Shown here in pieces: positions 7,800-16,160 of a DNA stretch of 25,893 nucleotides. The stretch's first letter is position 1, and each line of letters starts with the position of its first letter. Under the pieces are notes generated by a model. The model made no database searches. It had not been told where the DNA came from and saw nothing but the letters and a program-made list of their open reading frames with translations. Location: the NCBI RefSeq assembly GCF_030056665.1, contig NZ_JASHIG010000059.1; one strand, given 5' to 3'. The translations under genes were made by a program, and so were the position numbers. The DNA comes from Flectobacillus roseus (lineage in GTDB: Bacteria > Bacteroidota > Bacteroidia > Cytophagales > Spirosomataceae).

Positions 7800-8657
7800 T
7801 TAATACCCTAATTCTACTAAGCATATTTTAAGACTATCACGCCAATAAGGAACTTCAACCGCTAAGTTTTGCTTTACTTTAGTCTTGTCCATTACTGAAT
7901 AAAATGGTCTCCTCGCCTTGGTAGGATACTCGCTAGTTTTGAGCGCTTTCACCTTCACTTTCAAGCCAGCAAGTTCAAATATAGTCGAAGCAAAATCATA
8001 CCAAGAGGTTACTCCTTCGTTACTGTAATGATAGAGGCCATATGCTTCTGACGAAGATTCAATAATTTGCAAAATCACCTTTGCCAAATCCACTGCATAA
8101 GTAGGTGAACCCACTTGATCCACAATAACTCCAAGCTCAGGTCTATCGGCTCCCAGTCTTAACATTGTTTTTACAAAATTGTTGGCAAATTCTGAATACA
8201 ACCAACTAGTTCTCAGAATAAAGTATTTTTGCACAGCCTTTTGAATGGCGACTTCTCCCTCTAACTTAGTTAAACCATAAACACTTACTGGCTTAGCGAT
8301 ATCTTCCTCTGTCAACAAACCCGTTTGATTGCCTTCAAACACAAAATCTGTGGAGATGTGTATCATAGTACTACCAAACTGTTCTGAGAGATTCGCTAAA
8401 TTTTCTGCGCCTGTTGCATTGATTTTACGAGAAAGCTCTAACTCATCCTCTGCCTTATCTACCGCCGTGTAAGCAGCACAGTTTATAATGTATGCTGGTT
8501 TATATTCTTCAAACAAATCTCTCAATAAAGAATTATCTAAGATATTTCCTTTTACCTCATCTAGATAGATAAAATTGAATTGCTCTGATGATGCAGAGGC
8601 TTTTTGAATACATTGCCCCAATTGACCAATTCCTCCGAATATTATAATATTTTTCAT
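7800..8657 (-). CDS. rfbD: dTDP-4-dehydrorhamnose reductase
   Basis: It catalyses the last, NAD(P)H-dependent step to dTDP-L-rhamnose. The 285-residue short-chain dehydrogenase has the Rossmann glycine motif GGIGQLG (8-14), NCAAYTAVDKAE (59-70), STDFVF (102-107) and the catalytic Y127xxxK131 in YGLTK. Length is normal for RmlD. RmlA, RmlB and RmlC are not in the window, so the locus relies on copies elsewhere. It follows the VanZ-like gene by 20 bp and is followed by the structured GC-rich element and a terminator. Confidence 0.95.
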   Translation of the reverse strand: MKNIIIFGGIGQLGQCIQKASASSEQFNFIYLDEVKGNILDNSLLRDLFEEYKPAYIINCAAYTAVDKAEDELELSRKINATGAENLANLSEQFGSTMIHISTDFVFEGNQTGLLTEEDIAKPVSVYGLTKLEGEVAIQKAVQKYFILRTSWLYSEFANNFVKTMLRLGADRPELGVIVDQVGSPTYAVDLAKVILQIIESSSEAYGLYHYSNEGVTSWYDFASTIFELAGLKVKVKALKTSEYPTKARRPFYSVMDKTKVKQNLAVEVPYWRDSLKICLVELGY

Positions 8658-8677
8658 TTTACATTTTTTATTAATCC

Positions 8678-9064
8678 TTACTTTTTGATGATTCTAAGAA
8701 ACACAAAATAAAGCTTTACTATTAGAAATCCTATAATAATACCAATCCAACCAAAAAAAATATCAAATATATCACAATGTCTATTGGGGATAAACAATTG
8801 AATTATTTCAACAAAAACTACGAATAAGCTCAATGAAAGAATCCAATTGATATTCTCCGATCGTATTAATGATAAAAATAGAGCCAGAAAAAAGAAGGGT
8901 ACTCCAGTTCGAGCTCTTGGGTACTGGTCACACCATTCTCCCAACCAAACTGGCATATACCGAAGCTCAGAAAGAGCAGGATTATCAATCCAGCTTAATA
9001 ACATTACCAAAGATATAATTAACCAGATCACCAAATTAAGGCTATTTTTCTTTAAGCTTTTCAT
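8678..9064 (-). CDS. VanZ-like membrane protein
   Basis: This 128-residue protein has four predicted membrane helices (about 9-24, 54-67, 72-90, 103-124). It carries the family motif between helices 3 and 4: E86 and Q89 in VEIIQLF, then P93, R94, H95, D97 and D100 in IPNRHCDIFDI. VanZ-like proteins are poorly understood; VanZ itself gives low-level teicoplanin resistance. The loop between helices 1 and 2 is rich in W, R and Y. It is first of a two-gene unit with rfbD, directly beyond the gmd terminator. Small VanZ-like genes do occur in polysaccharide clusters of Bacteroidota, but their job there is not established. Confidence 0.8.
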   Translation of the reverse strand: MKSLKKNSLNLVIWLIISLVMLLSWIDNPALSELRYMPVWLGEWCDQYPRARTGVPFFFLALFLSLIRSENINWILSLSLFVVFVEIIQLFIPNRHCDIFDIFFGWIGIIIGFLIVKLYFVFLRIIKK

Positions 9065-9181
9065 CTAAACAGTAACAATTAATATTTACCACACTATGTA
9101 TGCATAATTGAACATAGTTTAATGTCTTATAAAATAAGTGTTGAAGGATTCAAGCTTTACAAGATAAAGAAACTTCATAAG

Positions 9182-9243
9182 CTTTTTACTAAATAAAAAA
9201 AGAAGCTATCAGATGATAGCTTCTTTTTTTATTTAGTAAAAAG
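9182..9243. terminator. Perfect 29-bp palindromic terminator spanning the gmd stop codon
   Basis: Arms 9182-9210 and 9215-9243 are perfect reverse complements with a 4-nt loop. The core is GAAGCTATC paired with GATAGCTTC, flanked by A7 and T7 runs, so it is a bidirectional intrinsic terminator. The outer part contains the last four codons and the stop codon of gmd. Confidence 0.92.
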
Positions 9244-10293
9244 TTTGACATCAGCCCTCATCATATCTTTCACCAATGCAGGTAAATCATATTTCGGCTC
9301 CCAGCCTAGTTTAGTTTTTGACTTCGTTGGATCCCCTATAAGCAATTCTACTTCTGTAGGACGAAAATAACGTGGATCTACCTCTACAACAACCTTTCCT
9401 AATTCAACTTGATATAGAGGATTATTACATGCTACTACTGCTCCTTTCTCCTCAACACCTTCGCCAGAAAACTCTATCTCAATACCCACCTCTTGAAAAG
9501 CCATTTTGACAAATTCACGTACTCTGGTAGTAATACCAGTAGCAATTACAAAATCTTCTGGAGTATTTTGTTGCAAAATTAACCACATAGCTTCTACATA
9601 GTCTTTGGCATGTCCCCAGTCTCGCTGTGCATCTAAATTTCCTAAATATAATTTTTGTTGCTGCCCCAAGGCTATTTGAGCAACAGCACGAGTAATTTTA
9701 CGCGTTACAAAAGTTTCTCCTCTTAAAGGTGATTCGTGATTAAATAGAATACCATTCACTGCGAACATATTGTAAGCTTCGCGATAATTAACGGTAATCC
9801 AAAAACCGTACATTTTAGCAACTGCATATGGCGATCTAGGATAAAATGGAGTGGTTTCGGATTGTGGTACCTCTTGAACTAATCCGTACAATTCAGAGGT
9901 AGATGCTTGATAAATTTTAGTTTTTTCGACCAATCCTAATAATCTTACCGCTTCTAATATACGTAATGTCCCGATACCATCAACTTGAGCAGTATATTCT
10001 GGTTCGTCAAAAGATACCTTTACATGAGACATAGCTCCTAAGTTATAAATCTCGTCAGGCTGTACCTCCTGAATGATACGGATAATATTTGTAGAATCTG
10101 AAAGATCTCCGTAATGCATAATAAAGTTTACTCCTTCTTCATGTAAATCTTCATATAAATGATCAATACGTGCAGTGTTAATTAATGAGCTACGACGCTT
10201 GATACCATGTACTTGATAACCTTTAGACAATAACAGTTCGGCTAGATAGGCACCATCTTGGCCTGTGATACCTGTAATAAGAGCTTTTTTCAT
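9229..10293 (-). CDS. gmd: GDP-mannose 4,6-dehydratase
   Basis: It converts GDP-D-mannose to GDP-4-keto-6-deoxy-D-mannose, the first step to GDP-L-fucose. The 354-residue extended short-chain dehydrogenase has GITGQDG (8-14) for NADP binding, the catalytic stretch STSELYG (131-137, with T132 and E134) and Y156/K160 in SPYAVAK. Length and motifs are complete. The partner Fcl is directly upstream (69-bp gap) and ManC, which supplies the substrate, is at the far end of the locus. The stop codon is inside a strong terminator palindrome, so the transcript starting further upstream should end here. Confidence 0.97.
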   Translation of the reverse strand: MKKALITGITGQDGAYLAELLLSKGYQVHGIKRRSSLINTARIDHLYEDLHEEGVNFIMHYGDLSDSTNIIRIIQEVQPDEIYNLGAMSHVKVSFDEPEYTAQVDGIGTLRILEAVRLLGLVEKTKIYQASTSELYGLVQEVPQSETTPFYPRSPYAVAKMYGFWITVNYREAYNMFAVNGILFNHESPLRGETFVTRKITRAVAQIALGQQQKLYLGNLDAQRDWGHAKDYVEAMWLILQQNTPEDFVIATGITTRVREFVKMAFQEVGIEIEFSGEGVEEKGAVVACNNPLYQVELGKVVVEVDPRYFRPTEVELLIGDPTKSKTKLGWEPKYDLPALVKDMMRADVKLFTK

Positions 10294-10362
10294 ATTTAAT
10301 ATTATTTATTAATTCTTCGTATAATTACATTTCAATATTATGAATAGCAAGAAAACGTATAA

Positions 10363-11304
10363 CTACAACCTTAAAGAACTTTGATTCACACAAAAATCTC
10401 TATAAGCGAGTGTAACACCATCTCTTAGATCTACAGTATGCTTCCAACCAACATTGTGCAACTTAGATACATCCATTAATTTTCTAGGTGTGCCATCCGG
10501 CTTTGAGCTATCCCAAATTATTGAGCCATTAAAACCAACGACATCACAGACAGTCTCAGCAAGTTCTTTTATGGTAACATCAATACCAGTACCTACGTTA
10601 ACTAACTCAGTTTCGGAATAATTTTTCATCAAATAAAGACATGCTTCAGCTAAATCATCAGCATATAAGAATTCTCTCATCGGCGCTCCTGTTCCCCATA
10701 AAATTACTGATGGCTCATTACGTTCTTTAGCTTCATGAAACTTACGTATCATAGCAGGTAATACATGTGATTTTTCTAAATCATAATTATCATTTGGACC
10801 ATATAGATTAGTGGGCATCACGGATATAAAATCACAACCATACTGCGCTCTATATGCCTCGCACATTTTTATACCTGCAATTTTTGCGATGGCATAGGGC
10901 TCATTTGTATGTTCTAATAAACCAGTTAGTAAATACTCTTCCTTTAAGGGTTGGGGAGCCAATTTTGGATAAATGCAAGAAGAACCCAAAAACATTAATT
11001 TTTTTACGCCATACAAATATGAATTGTGAATTATATTATTTTGAATTGATAAGTTTTCATAAATAAAATCAGCCCTGTAAGTATTATTAGCCACAATACC
11101 ACCTACCTTCGCGGCAGCTAAAAACACATACTCTGGTCTTTCAGATGCAAAAAATTGACTAACATCATTAAAGTTTCTCAAATCTAACTCAGATGATTGT
11201 TTTAAAACTAAATTTGTATAACCTTCTTTCTTAAGTCTCCTCAAAATAGCAGATCCGACCATACCTTTATGACCAGCAATATATACTTTATCATGTTTCT
11301 CCAT
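10363..11304 (-). CDS. fcl: GDP-L-fucose synthase
   Basis: This bifunctional epimerase-reductase turns the Gmd product into GDP-L-fucose using NADPH. The 313-residue protein shows GHKGMVGS (11-18), GSSCIYP (107-113) and the catalytic Y137xxxK141 in PYAIAK. Length is typical. It lies 26 bp after a glycosyltransferase gene and directly before gmd, so the two GDP-fucose enzymes are transcribed together. A fucose or derived 6-deoxy sugar is therefore likely in the polymer. Confidence 0.96.
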   Translation of the reverse strand: MEKHDKVYIAGHKGMVGSAILRRLKKEGYTNLVLKQSSELDLRNFNDVSQFFASERPEYVFLAAAKVGGIVANNTYRADFIYENLSIQNNIIHNSYLYGVKKLMFLGSSCIYPKLAPQPLKEEYLLTGLLEHTNEPYAIAKIAGIKMCEAYRAQYGCDFISVMPTNLYGPNDNYDLEKSHVLPAMIRKFHEAKERNEPSVILWGTGAPMREFLYADDLAEACLYLMKNYSETELVNVGTGIDVTIKELAETVCDVVGFNGSIIWDSSKPDGTPRKLMDVSKLHNVGWKHTVDLRDGVTLAYRDFCVNQSSLRL

Positions 11305-11330
11305 AGGATTAGTTGAAATTTTAGTTAAGA

Positions 11331-12524
11331 TTAAAATAAATCAGGGAAGAGTCCTAGAAATTTTTCAATCAATAATTTAGGTTTGAAATTTTCCTCTGCA
11401 TAGGTTCTAGCGTTTTTCCCACGTTGTTCTAACTCCAAGGGATTTTTGATATTTAAGTCAATCGTATTTAATATTTCATTGAACTCACTTGGATCACTCG
11501 CAAATCCCAATTTACGTATCAAAGTAGTTCTTGCAGCAAGGTTGTGAGTAGGAACGATAAGGAAAGACGCTTTGCCAGAACAATAGTATGTTAATACTTT
11601 TGAAGGAACACAGTAATCTCCAGCATCTTCATTTAATGTTGCTAAAAGCATGTCAGCAGATCCTAGCACTTCTGGGAGTCTATTGTATGGTTGTAATGGC
11701 AAACATATTAAATTATTGATCGGCGTTTCCAGCATTTTTCGCACAAGATAATCTTTACCTGCACCTGCTGCAACAACAATCAACTTTACTGAACTACTAT
11801 TTTTACTGTAGTGCTGAGCAATTTTAAAAAGAAGCTCAGGGTTCTGTTTCATACCTAAAGTACCAGTGTATATAATATTGAAGGAGTCTAAGAGGTCATA
11901 TTCCTTAGAAAAATCATTTTCCCTGTTAATTAATGGAATTTGATCAATTTGAGCCCAGTTCTCAAAAACTAGTATTTTTTTTTCGTCAATGCCCCAATTC
12001 ACAATAGTATTTTTAAAACTATCAGAAATAGCTAATATATAATCTGCTTCACTAAGGCATCTTTTTTCGATTTGTAAGAAAAAATATCCAATCGCACTAC
12101 CCAAAAATTTATATTTCTTGGACAATACTTTTTCTGCAGCTATACTCAAAATATCTTGTAACCAGTGAACAATACGAATATTTTTCATTTCGCACAATCT
12201 AATTAAACGTAACTGAGATAAAAGAGGAGTATTTGCAGAAAAAACAATATCTGGATTGATTTTTTCAATAGTATTACAAACTAGTTTTCCATAATCGTAC
12301 TCTTGTGTAAATCTTTTCAAAAAGGAATCTTTTTGAACTTTTTCAAGATTTTTGCCTAAATCGATTACACACAAATTTTTTGATTCAGAAAAAATTCCAT
12401 TGGGCGAACCACTAGCCGAGGAGTATATATGATAAACATCATAGCCTTTTAGTGACAGCTGGTAACTTATGTCAAATAAGAATGGATATCCACCATAATC
12501 ATGCAATACAACTTTTTTCATCAA
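11331..12524 (-). CDS. Glycosyltransferase, GT-B fold (GT4/WcaI-like)
   Basis: This 397-residue cytoplasmic or membrane-associated transferase adds a sugar to the lipid-linked repeat unit. N-terminal domain features include HWLQDI (120-125), common in WcaI-type enzymes. The nucleotide-sugar domain begins near IYTGTLGMKQNP (218-229) and contains the later LLATLNEDAGDYCVPSK segment, where glycines and the acidic residue approximate the GT4 donor site. Donor and acceptor cannot be read from sequence. It starts with two Met codons (ATG at 12524 or 12521). It lies 32 bp after wcaF and 26 bp before fcl, so one operon is likely. WcaI is the nearest relative I can name, but this is by eye. Confidence 0.85.
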   Translation of the reverse strand: MMKKVVLHDYGGYPFLFDISYQLSLKGYDVYHIYSSASGSPNGIFSESKNLCVIDLGKNLEKVQKDSFLKRFTQEYDYGKLVCNTIEKINPDIVFSANTPLLSQLRLIRLCEMKNIRIVHWLQDILSIAAEKVLSKKYKFLGSAIGYFFLQIEKRCLSEADYILAISDSFKNTIVNWGIDEKKILVFENWAQIDQIPLINRENDFSKEYDLLDSFNIIYTGTLGMKQNPELLFKIAQHYSKNSSSVKLIVVAAGAGKDYLVRKMLETPINNLICLPLQPYNRLPEVLGSADMLLATLNEDAGDYCVPSKVLTYYCSGKASFLIVPTHNLAARTTLIRKLGFASDPSEFNEILNTIDLNIKNPLELEQRGKNARTYAEENFKPKLLIEKFLGLFPDLF

Positions 12525-12556
12525 ACGCGCTATTAATTAATAATTAAATTCAATGT

Positions 12557-13096
12557 TTATATTCTTTCTTTGACTGCTTTAGCAGGAGACCCTATGCATA
12601 TCATATTAGATGGGAGGTTAGTAAAAACTGAAGATCTGGCACCTACAACACAGCCTCTTTGAATCTTTATACCAGGGGAAATGAATACATCGGTAGCTAT
12701 CCATACTTCATCTTCAATTATAATTTCCTTAGATAAAATAGAAAAGTCTTTTGCTTTATAGTCATGAGTTCCCGCGCACAAATAACTTCGCTGCGAAACA
12801 ACAACATTATTTCCTAAAACTATCTCTCCAAGATTATAAATAACCACCTCATCACCTATCCAAGTAAAATCACCAACAGTTAATTTCCAAGGAAATTGTA
12901 TGTGTGCAGATGGACGTATTATTACTTTCTTACCTATTTTAGCTCCAAACAACCTTAATAAGAATCTTCTCCAACCATACATAAATTGAGGTGATGTTTT
13001 AAAAAATAGCGACTGTATTATCCACCAAAGTTGGACAAACCATCCAGATTTTCCTCGAAAATTTGAAGGAAGCTTAAACTCTTCAAGATGTTGCAT
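12557..13096 (-). CDS. wcaF: WcaF-type acetyltransferase
   Basis: This 179-residue left-handed beta-helix (hexapeptide-repeat) acyltransferase probably O-acetylates a sugar of the repeat unit, using acetyl-CoA in the cytoplasm. Evidence is the WcaF-like N-terminus (LPSNFRGKSGW, then RRFLLRLFGAKIGKK), many I/V/L-x-x-x-x hexad turns, the catalytic-type His in CAGTHDY (near 111), and the terminal hexapeptide stretch with IGSPAKAVKERI. Length matches WcaF. A 316-bp gap separates it from the gene upstream, so a separate promoter is possible, but none matches consensus exactly. Confidence 0.9.
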   Translation of the reverse strand: MQHLEEFKLPSNFRGKSGWFVQLWWIIQSLFFKTSPQFMYGWRRFLLRLFGAKIGKKVIIRPSAHIQFPWKLTVGDFTWIGDEVVIYNLGEIVLGNNVVVSQRSYLCAGTHDYKAKDFSILSKEIIIEDEVWIATDVFISPGIKIQRGCVVGARSSVFTNLPSNMICIGSPAKAVKERI

Positions 13097-13412
13097 TTTG
13101 AATACTATTAGTTTACATTAGATATAATTTATAATCATTTAAAATCTAAGACCATACTGCAAGCACTAAGCTTATCTTCAAAGAAATTAGACGCTTATCA
13201 AACTTTTCTAAATGCATATATTATTGATTAATTTATTATCTTATCTCTAAGCTAAGCATAACTGTCTTTGAATCAAAGTAACCTCAATAGCGACAGAAAA
13301 ATCAAGAATTTATAATTTAAGTAGAGTTGCAGGTCACCGATCTCTGAGAGTATCTCCTTATTACTTAATCTAGAAATTTCACGAAAGTTTAGTTTGAAGA
13401 CATTATTGAGTG
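13097..13412. other. 316-bp gap between a glycosyltransferase gene and wcaF
   Basis: No gene, strong hairpin or exact promoter is visible. On the minus strand several near matches to TAnnTTTG with one wrong base occur (for example around 13188 and 13273). The gap could hold a promoter for wcaF or mark a past deletion of a gene. Confidence 0.3.
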
Positions 13413-14624
13413 CTAATACAGGTCTAAGAAAAAATTTTTATACGCTTTAGAAACAACGGATACATCATAATATTTGTTAAAACATTTTAGTGCATTAGAT
13501 TTATAGTTCATTAAATCAGTTTCGCCTTTACTAGATAGCGTTTGAAGTGATTCAGAAATCTTTTCTATGGAATTTTCTGTTACTAACCCTGCATTACCTG
13601 TTAGTATTTCAGTGTAGATATTAACTTGATTACTGATAATTACAGGAACTCCACATGATAAAGCCTCTACCACTGCAATACCAAAATTCTCTTGGTAACT
13701 AGATAAAACAAATGCTTCAGAGTGCTGTATAATATTCCATTTCAAATCTCCACTGAGCATTCCTGTGAAAAAAACATTCGCTTTCAGAATATCGTTACTT
13801 GCAACAATATTTAAGACCTCTTTTCCATATGGAGTATCCAATCCGGGTCCTGCAATAATTAGTTTAGGAAAAACATCTAACAAAGATTGATCTGTCAGGA
13901 ATTTGTTATATGCTTTTATAAGAATATCTACCCCTTTTTTGAAATCAATTCTACCTAAAAAAAGAAAATATTTACCATTGAAATCAATGCTAAGTGACTT
14001 AAATAATTCTTCTTTACTTAGAATATTAAAAGCTGCTTTCTTTACACCAAGCCCTAACACATACTCTTTAGTTGGATTGTAATTTTTAAAAGTTAGCTTC
14101 GCCAGCTCTTTTTCCCTTTCACAGGTAAACAATATACCATCAGATTTATTGATTACATTATTTTCAATAAATCTCCAATAAATCTCATTTCGAATAGCCT
14201 TATACTTTCTCTTTGGCTCAGTTTGAAACCACGGATCTAGCATACCATGAGGCATTACAAATAATTTCACGTTGCTAGTATCACGTAGATACTTTATCCA
14301 GTATTTAAAAGCTCCATAACTATGATAAAGCCAAATTCCATGTATCACAATGATATTAAATCTAGAAATATTTTCATCAAACCAGCTATTCAACTTACAA
14401 GAAAATCCCCATATCCGTATATCGGTTCCAATGTTGGAAATCTTAGATATAAATTTTTCTGTAGTTTCAGGATAAAGTTCATTATCAAATGTCAATATCT
14501 CTGATTCTACGCATTCTATACCAGAATCCTCAACCAAACCATTTGTTATTAATCTAATTGCTTCCGCAACGCCTCCACTTTGAGGCGAAACAGAATTTGT
14601 AATATGTAAAACTCTAACCTTCAT
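13413..14624 (-). CDS. Glycosyltransferase family 4 protein
   Basis: This 403-residue GT-B transferase fits GT4. It starts with VLHITNSVSPQSGGVAEAI (glycine-rich acceptor loop), has MPHGMLDPWF around the domain hinge, FLFLGRIDFKKGVDILIKA at the start of the donor domain, and ends the site with SSYQENFGIAVVEALSCGVPVI, the EX7E-type motif that holds the nucleotide sugar. The specific linkage is unknown. Its ATG is separated from the wzy stop by one base, which suggests translational coupling. It probably acts on the undecaprenyl-linked intermediate. Confidence 0.9.
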   Translation of the reverse strand: MKVRVLHITNSVSPQSGGVAEAIRLITNGLVEDSGIECVESEILTFDNELYPETTEKFISKISNIGTDIRIWGFSCKLNSWFDENISRFNIIVIHGIWLYHSYGAFKYWIKYLRDTSNVKLFVMPHGMLDPWFQTEPKRKYKAIRNEIYWRFIENNVINKSDGILFTCEREKELAKLTFKNYNPTKEYVLGLGVKKAAFNILSKEELFKSLSIDFNGKYFLFLGRIDFKKGVDILIKAYNKFLTDQSLLDVFPKLIIAGPGLDTPYGKEVLNIVASNDILKANVFFTGMLSGDLKWNIIQHSEAFVLSSYQENFGIAVVEALSCGVPVIISNQVNIYTEILTGNAGLVTENSIEKISESLQTLSSKGETDLMNYKSNALKCFNKYYDVSVVSKAYKNFFLDLY

Positions 14625-14625
14625 A

Positions 14626-15954
14626 TCATTTACTTGATAAATATTGTTCAGTTTTGTAAGTATTTAGTACTCCTACCTTCAGGGATTGATTCGAGTCAAG
14701 TAAAACTATGAAAAGAGAGAACCATAATATTTGAAAGTTCAAATCTGGAATTGCAACAAACTGTCCAATAATCAATACATAAAAGAACATTTTAAGTGCT
14801 TCTGTATTTGAACTATATTTCCTGAGGGTAAACAAAATTTGATAAAAGAAATTAAAAAGTAAATAAGTTCCAAGCAAACCTACATTAGCTAATATATTAA
14901 GAAGAAAACTTGAACCTCTGTGTGTACCCAATCCTGCTCCCAAACCATATGTTTCTATCAAAATATCCCAAGAAAACTTATCTGCTCCCGTTCTGGCTTT
15001 ACCAGAATCAGTTGAAAATTTATTTAATATTAATTTATCTATGTAACCCCAATAATCAAGATAATCCAGAATCAAAAATACTCCAACTATTACTATTGAT
15101 GCTATAACAATTTTGCTACCATCAAGCCTAAATGAATAAATTAAAGCTCCGAAGACAAACGCAACCAAACCTGTAGAAGAGAGATTTAAGAGCAAGCTTA
15201 AGAATAGTATAAACATCAGCACTATCCTCAATTTGGAATACGAATTACCTTTATTTAATGAAATTGTATACCAAAATGAAGCAGAAATAAATGCACCACA
15301 ATAAGACGCTTCTGTGAAAGTGGAGCAAAAGCGAAACTTTTCAAATATAGTAGACTCGCTCTGTAAATTGTATCCAATATTACTGTATAGAATAGAGCTC
15401 AATAATTTGACATTATTGATGGTCTCAAAATATAGCTCAAAACCTAAAATTAAAAAAATTATAATCAGCCAATTAAGAACCTTTTCTATATTAAAAAACG
15501 ACTTTTTATCATTATTTTGGTATAAAACACACAAAGTAAAAAAATGTATTGTGAAGTATACAGATTGAATGACACTTGACTCATCGGGATTCAAAGGTAT
15601 TCCACCAATTAAAAAACTTTCATCAATACCTAAACCAGGACTAAATATAAGTATACCTCTGAAAATATGAGGTAATGTCAGTACTCCAACAAGAAAATAA
15701 AAAGACATCCACAGACCTATCCTTATCCAACGAAACGCAATCAATTTTCTGAAATCTAAATGGTAAGAAAATCTTAAAATTGTAAATATTTCAGTTACGA
15801 AAGTAGGAGTAATACCTTTCTTTGCAATAATAAAAATTGCTGTTGCATGAAATAAACACGATAGCAATAAAAGGAAAATCATCACTCTACCATTAAAAAA
15901 TAGAGATGATAATAATAACCCAATCCAAAAAATACCAAATATTGTAATCTCCAT
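14626..15954 (-). CDS. wzy: Polysaccharide polymerase (Wzy/O-antigen ligase-like)
   Basis: This 442-residue protein is hydrophobic throughout, with about 10-12 predicted membrane helices and a periplasmic-type loop in the middle (around GLGIDESFLIGG to VKLLSSILYSN). The segment GAGLGTHRGSSFLLNILANV resembles the conserved Gly/His/Arg stretch of Wzy/WaaL-type proteins. As usual for this family, the rest is poorly conserved, and the call rests partly on lying between wzx and glycosyltransferase genes. It would join repeat units on the periplasmic side. A 206-bp gap precedes it; the next gene begins one base after its stop. Confidence 0.82.
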   Translation of the reverse strand: MEITIFGIFWIGLLLSSLFFNGRVMIFLLLLSCLFHATAIFIIAKKGITPTFVTEIFTILRFSYHLDFRKLIAFRWIRIGLWMSFYFLVGVLTLPHIFRGILIFSPGLGIDESFLIGGIPLNPDESSVIQSVYFTIHFFTLCVLYQNNDKKSFFNIEKVLNWLIIIFLILGFELYFETINNVKLLSSILYSNIGYNLQSESTIFEKFRFCSTFTEASYCGAFISASFWYTISLNKGNSYSKLRIVLMFILFLSLLLNLSSTGLVAFVFGALIYSFRLDGSKIVIASIVIVGVFLILDYLDYWGYIDKLILNKFSTDSGKARTGADKFSWDILIETYGLGAGLGTHRGSSFLLNILANVGLLGTYLLFNFFYQILFTLRKYSSNTEALKMFFYVLIIGQFVAIPDLNFQILWFSLFIVLLDSNQSLKVGVLNTYKTEQYLSSK

Positions 15955-16160
15955 CTAAAAGTGTGTAGTTTAACGGATACTGGTTCGGCTTATCACTTCC
16001 AGATTAAATCAGGCAGAATGAATTTTTACCGTCACATCTTGATTCGTGTTGTAAATAAAACCGTAAATCAGCATAATTTGTATTGTAAAATATGTTAAGT
16101 ACCAGTCTAAACAGATTCTTATTAGACTTTGATAAATTACTAGGAGGGAAATCCATTACA

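Noticed and set aside
16104..16128. 7-bp hairpin between wzx and wzy as a terminator
   Set aside because: The stem is short, the loop is 11 nt and no U tract follows on the minus strand.
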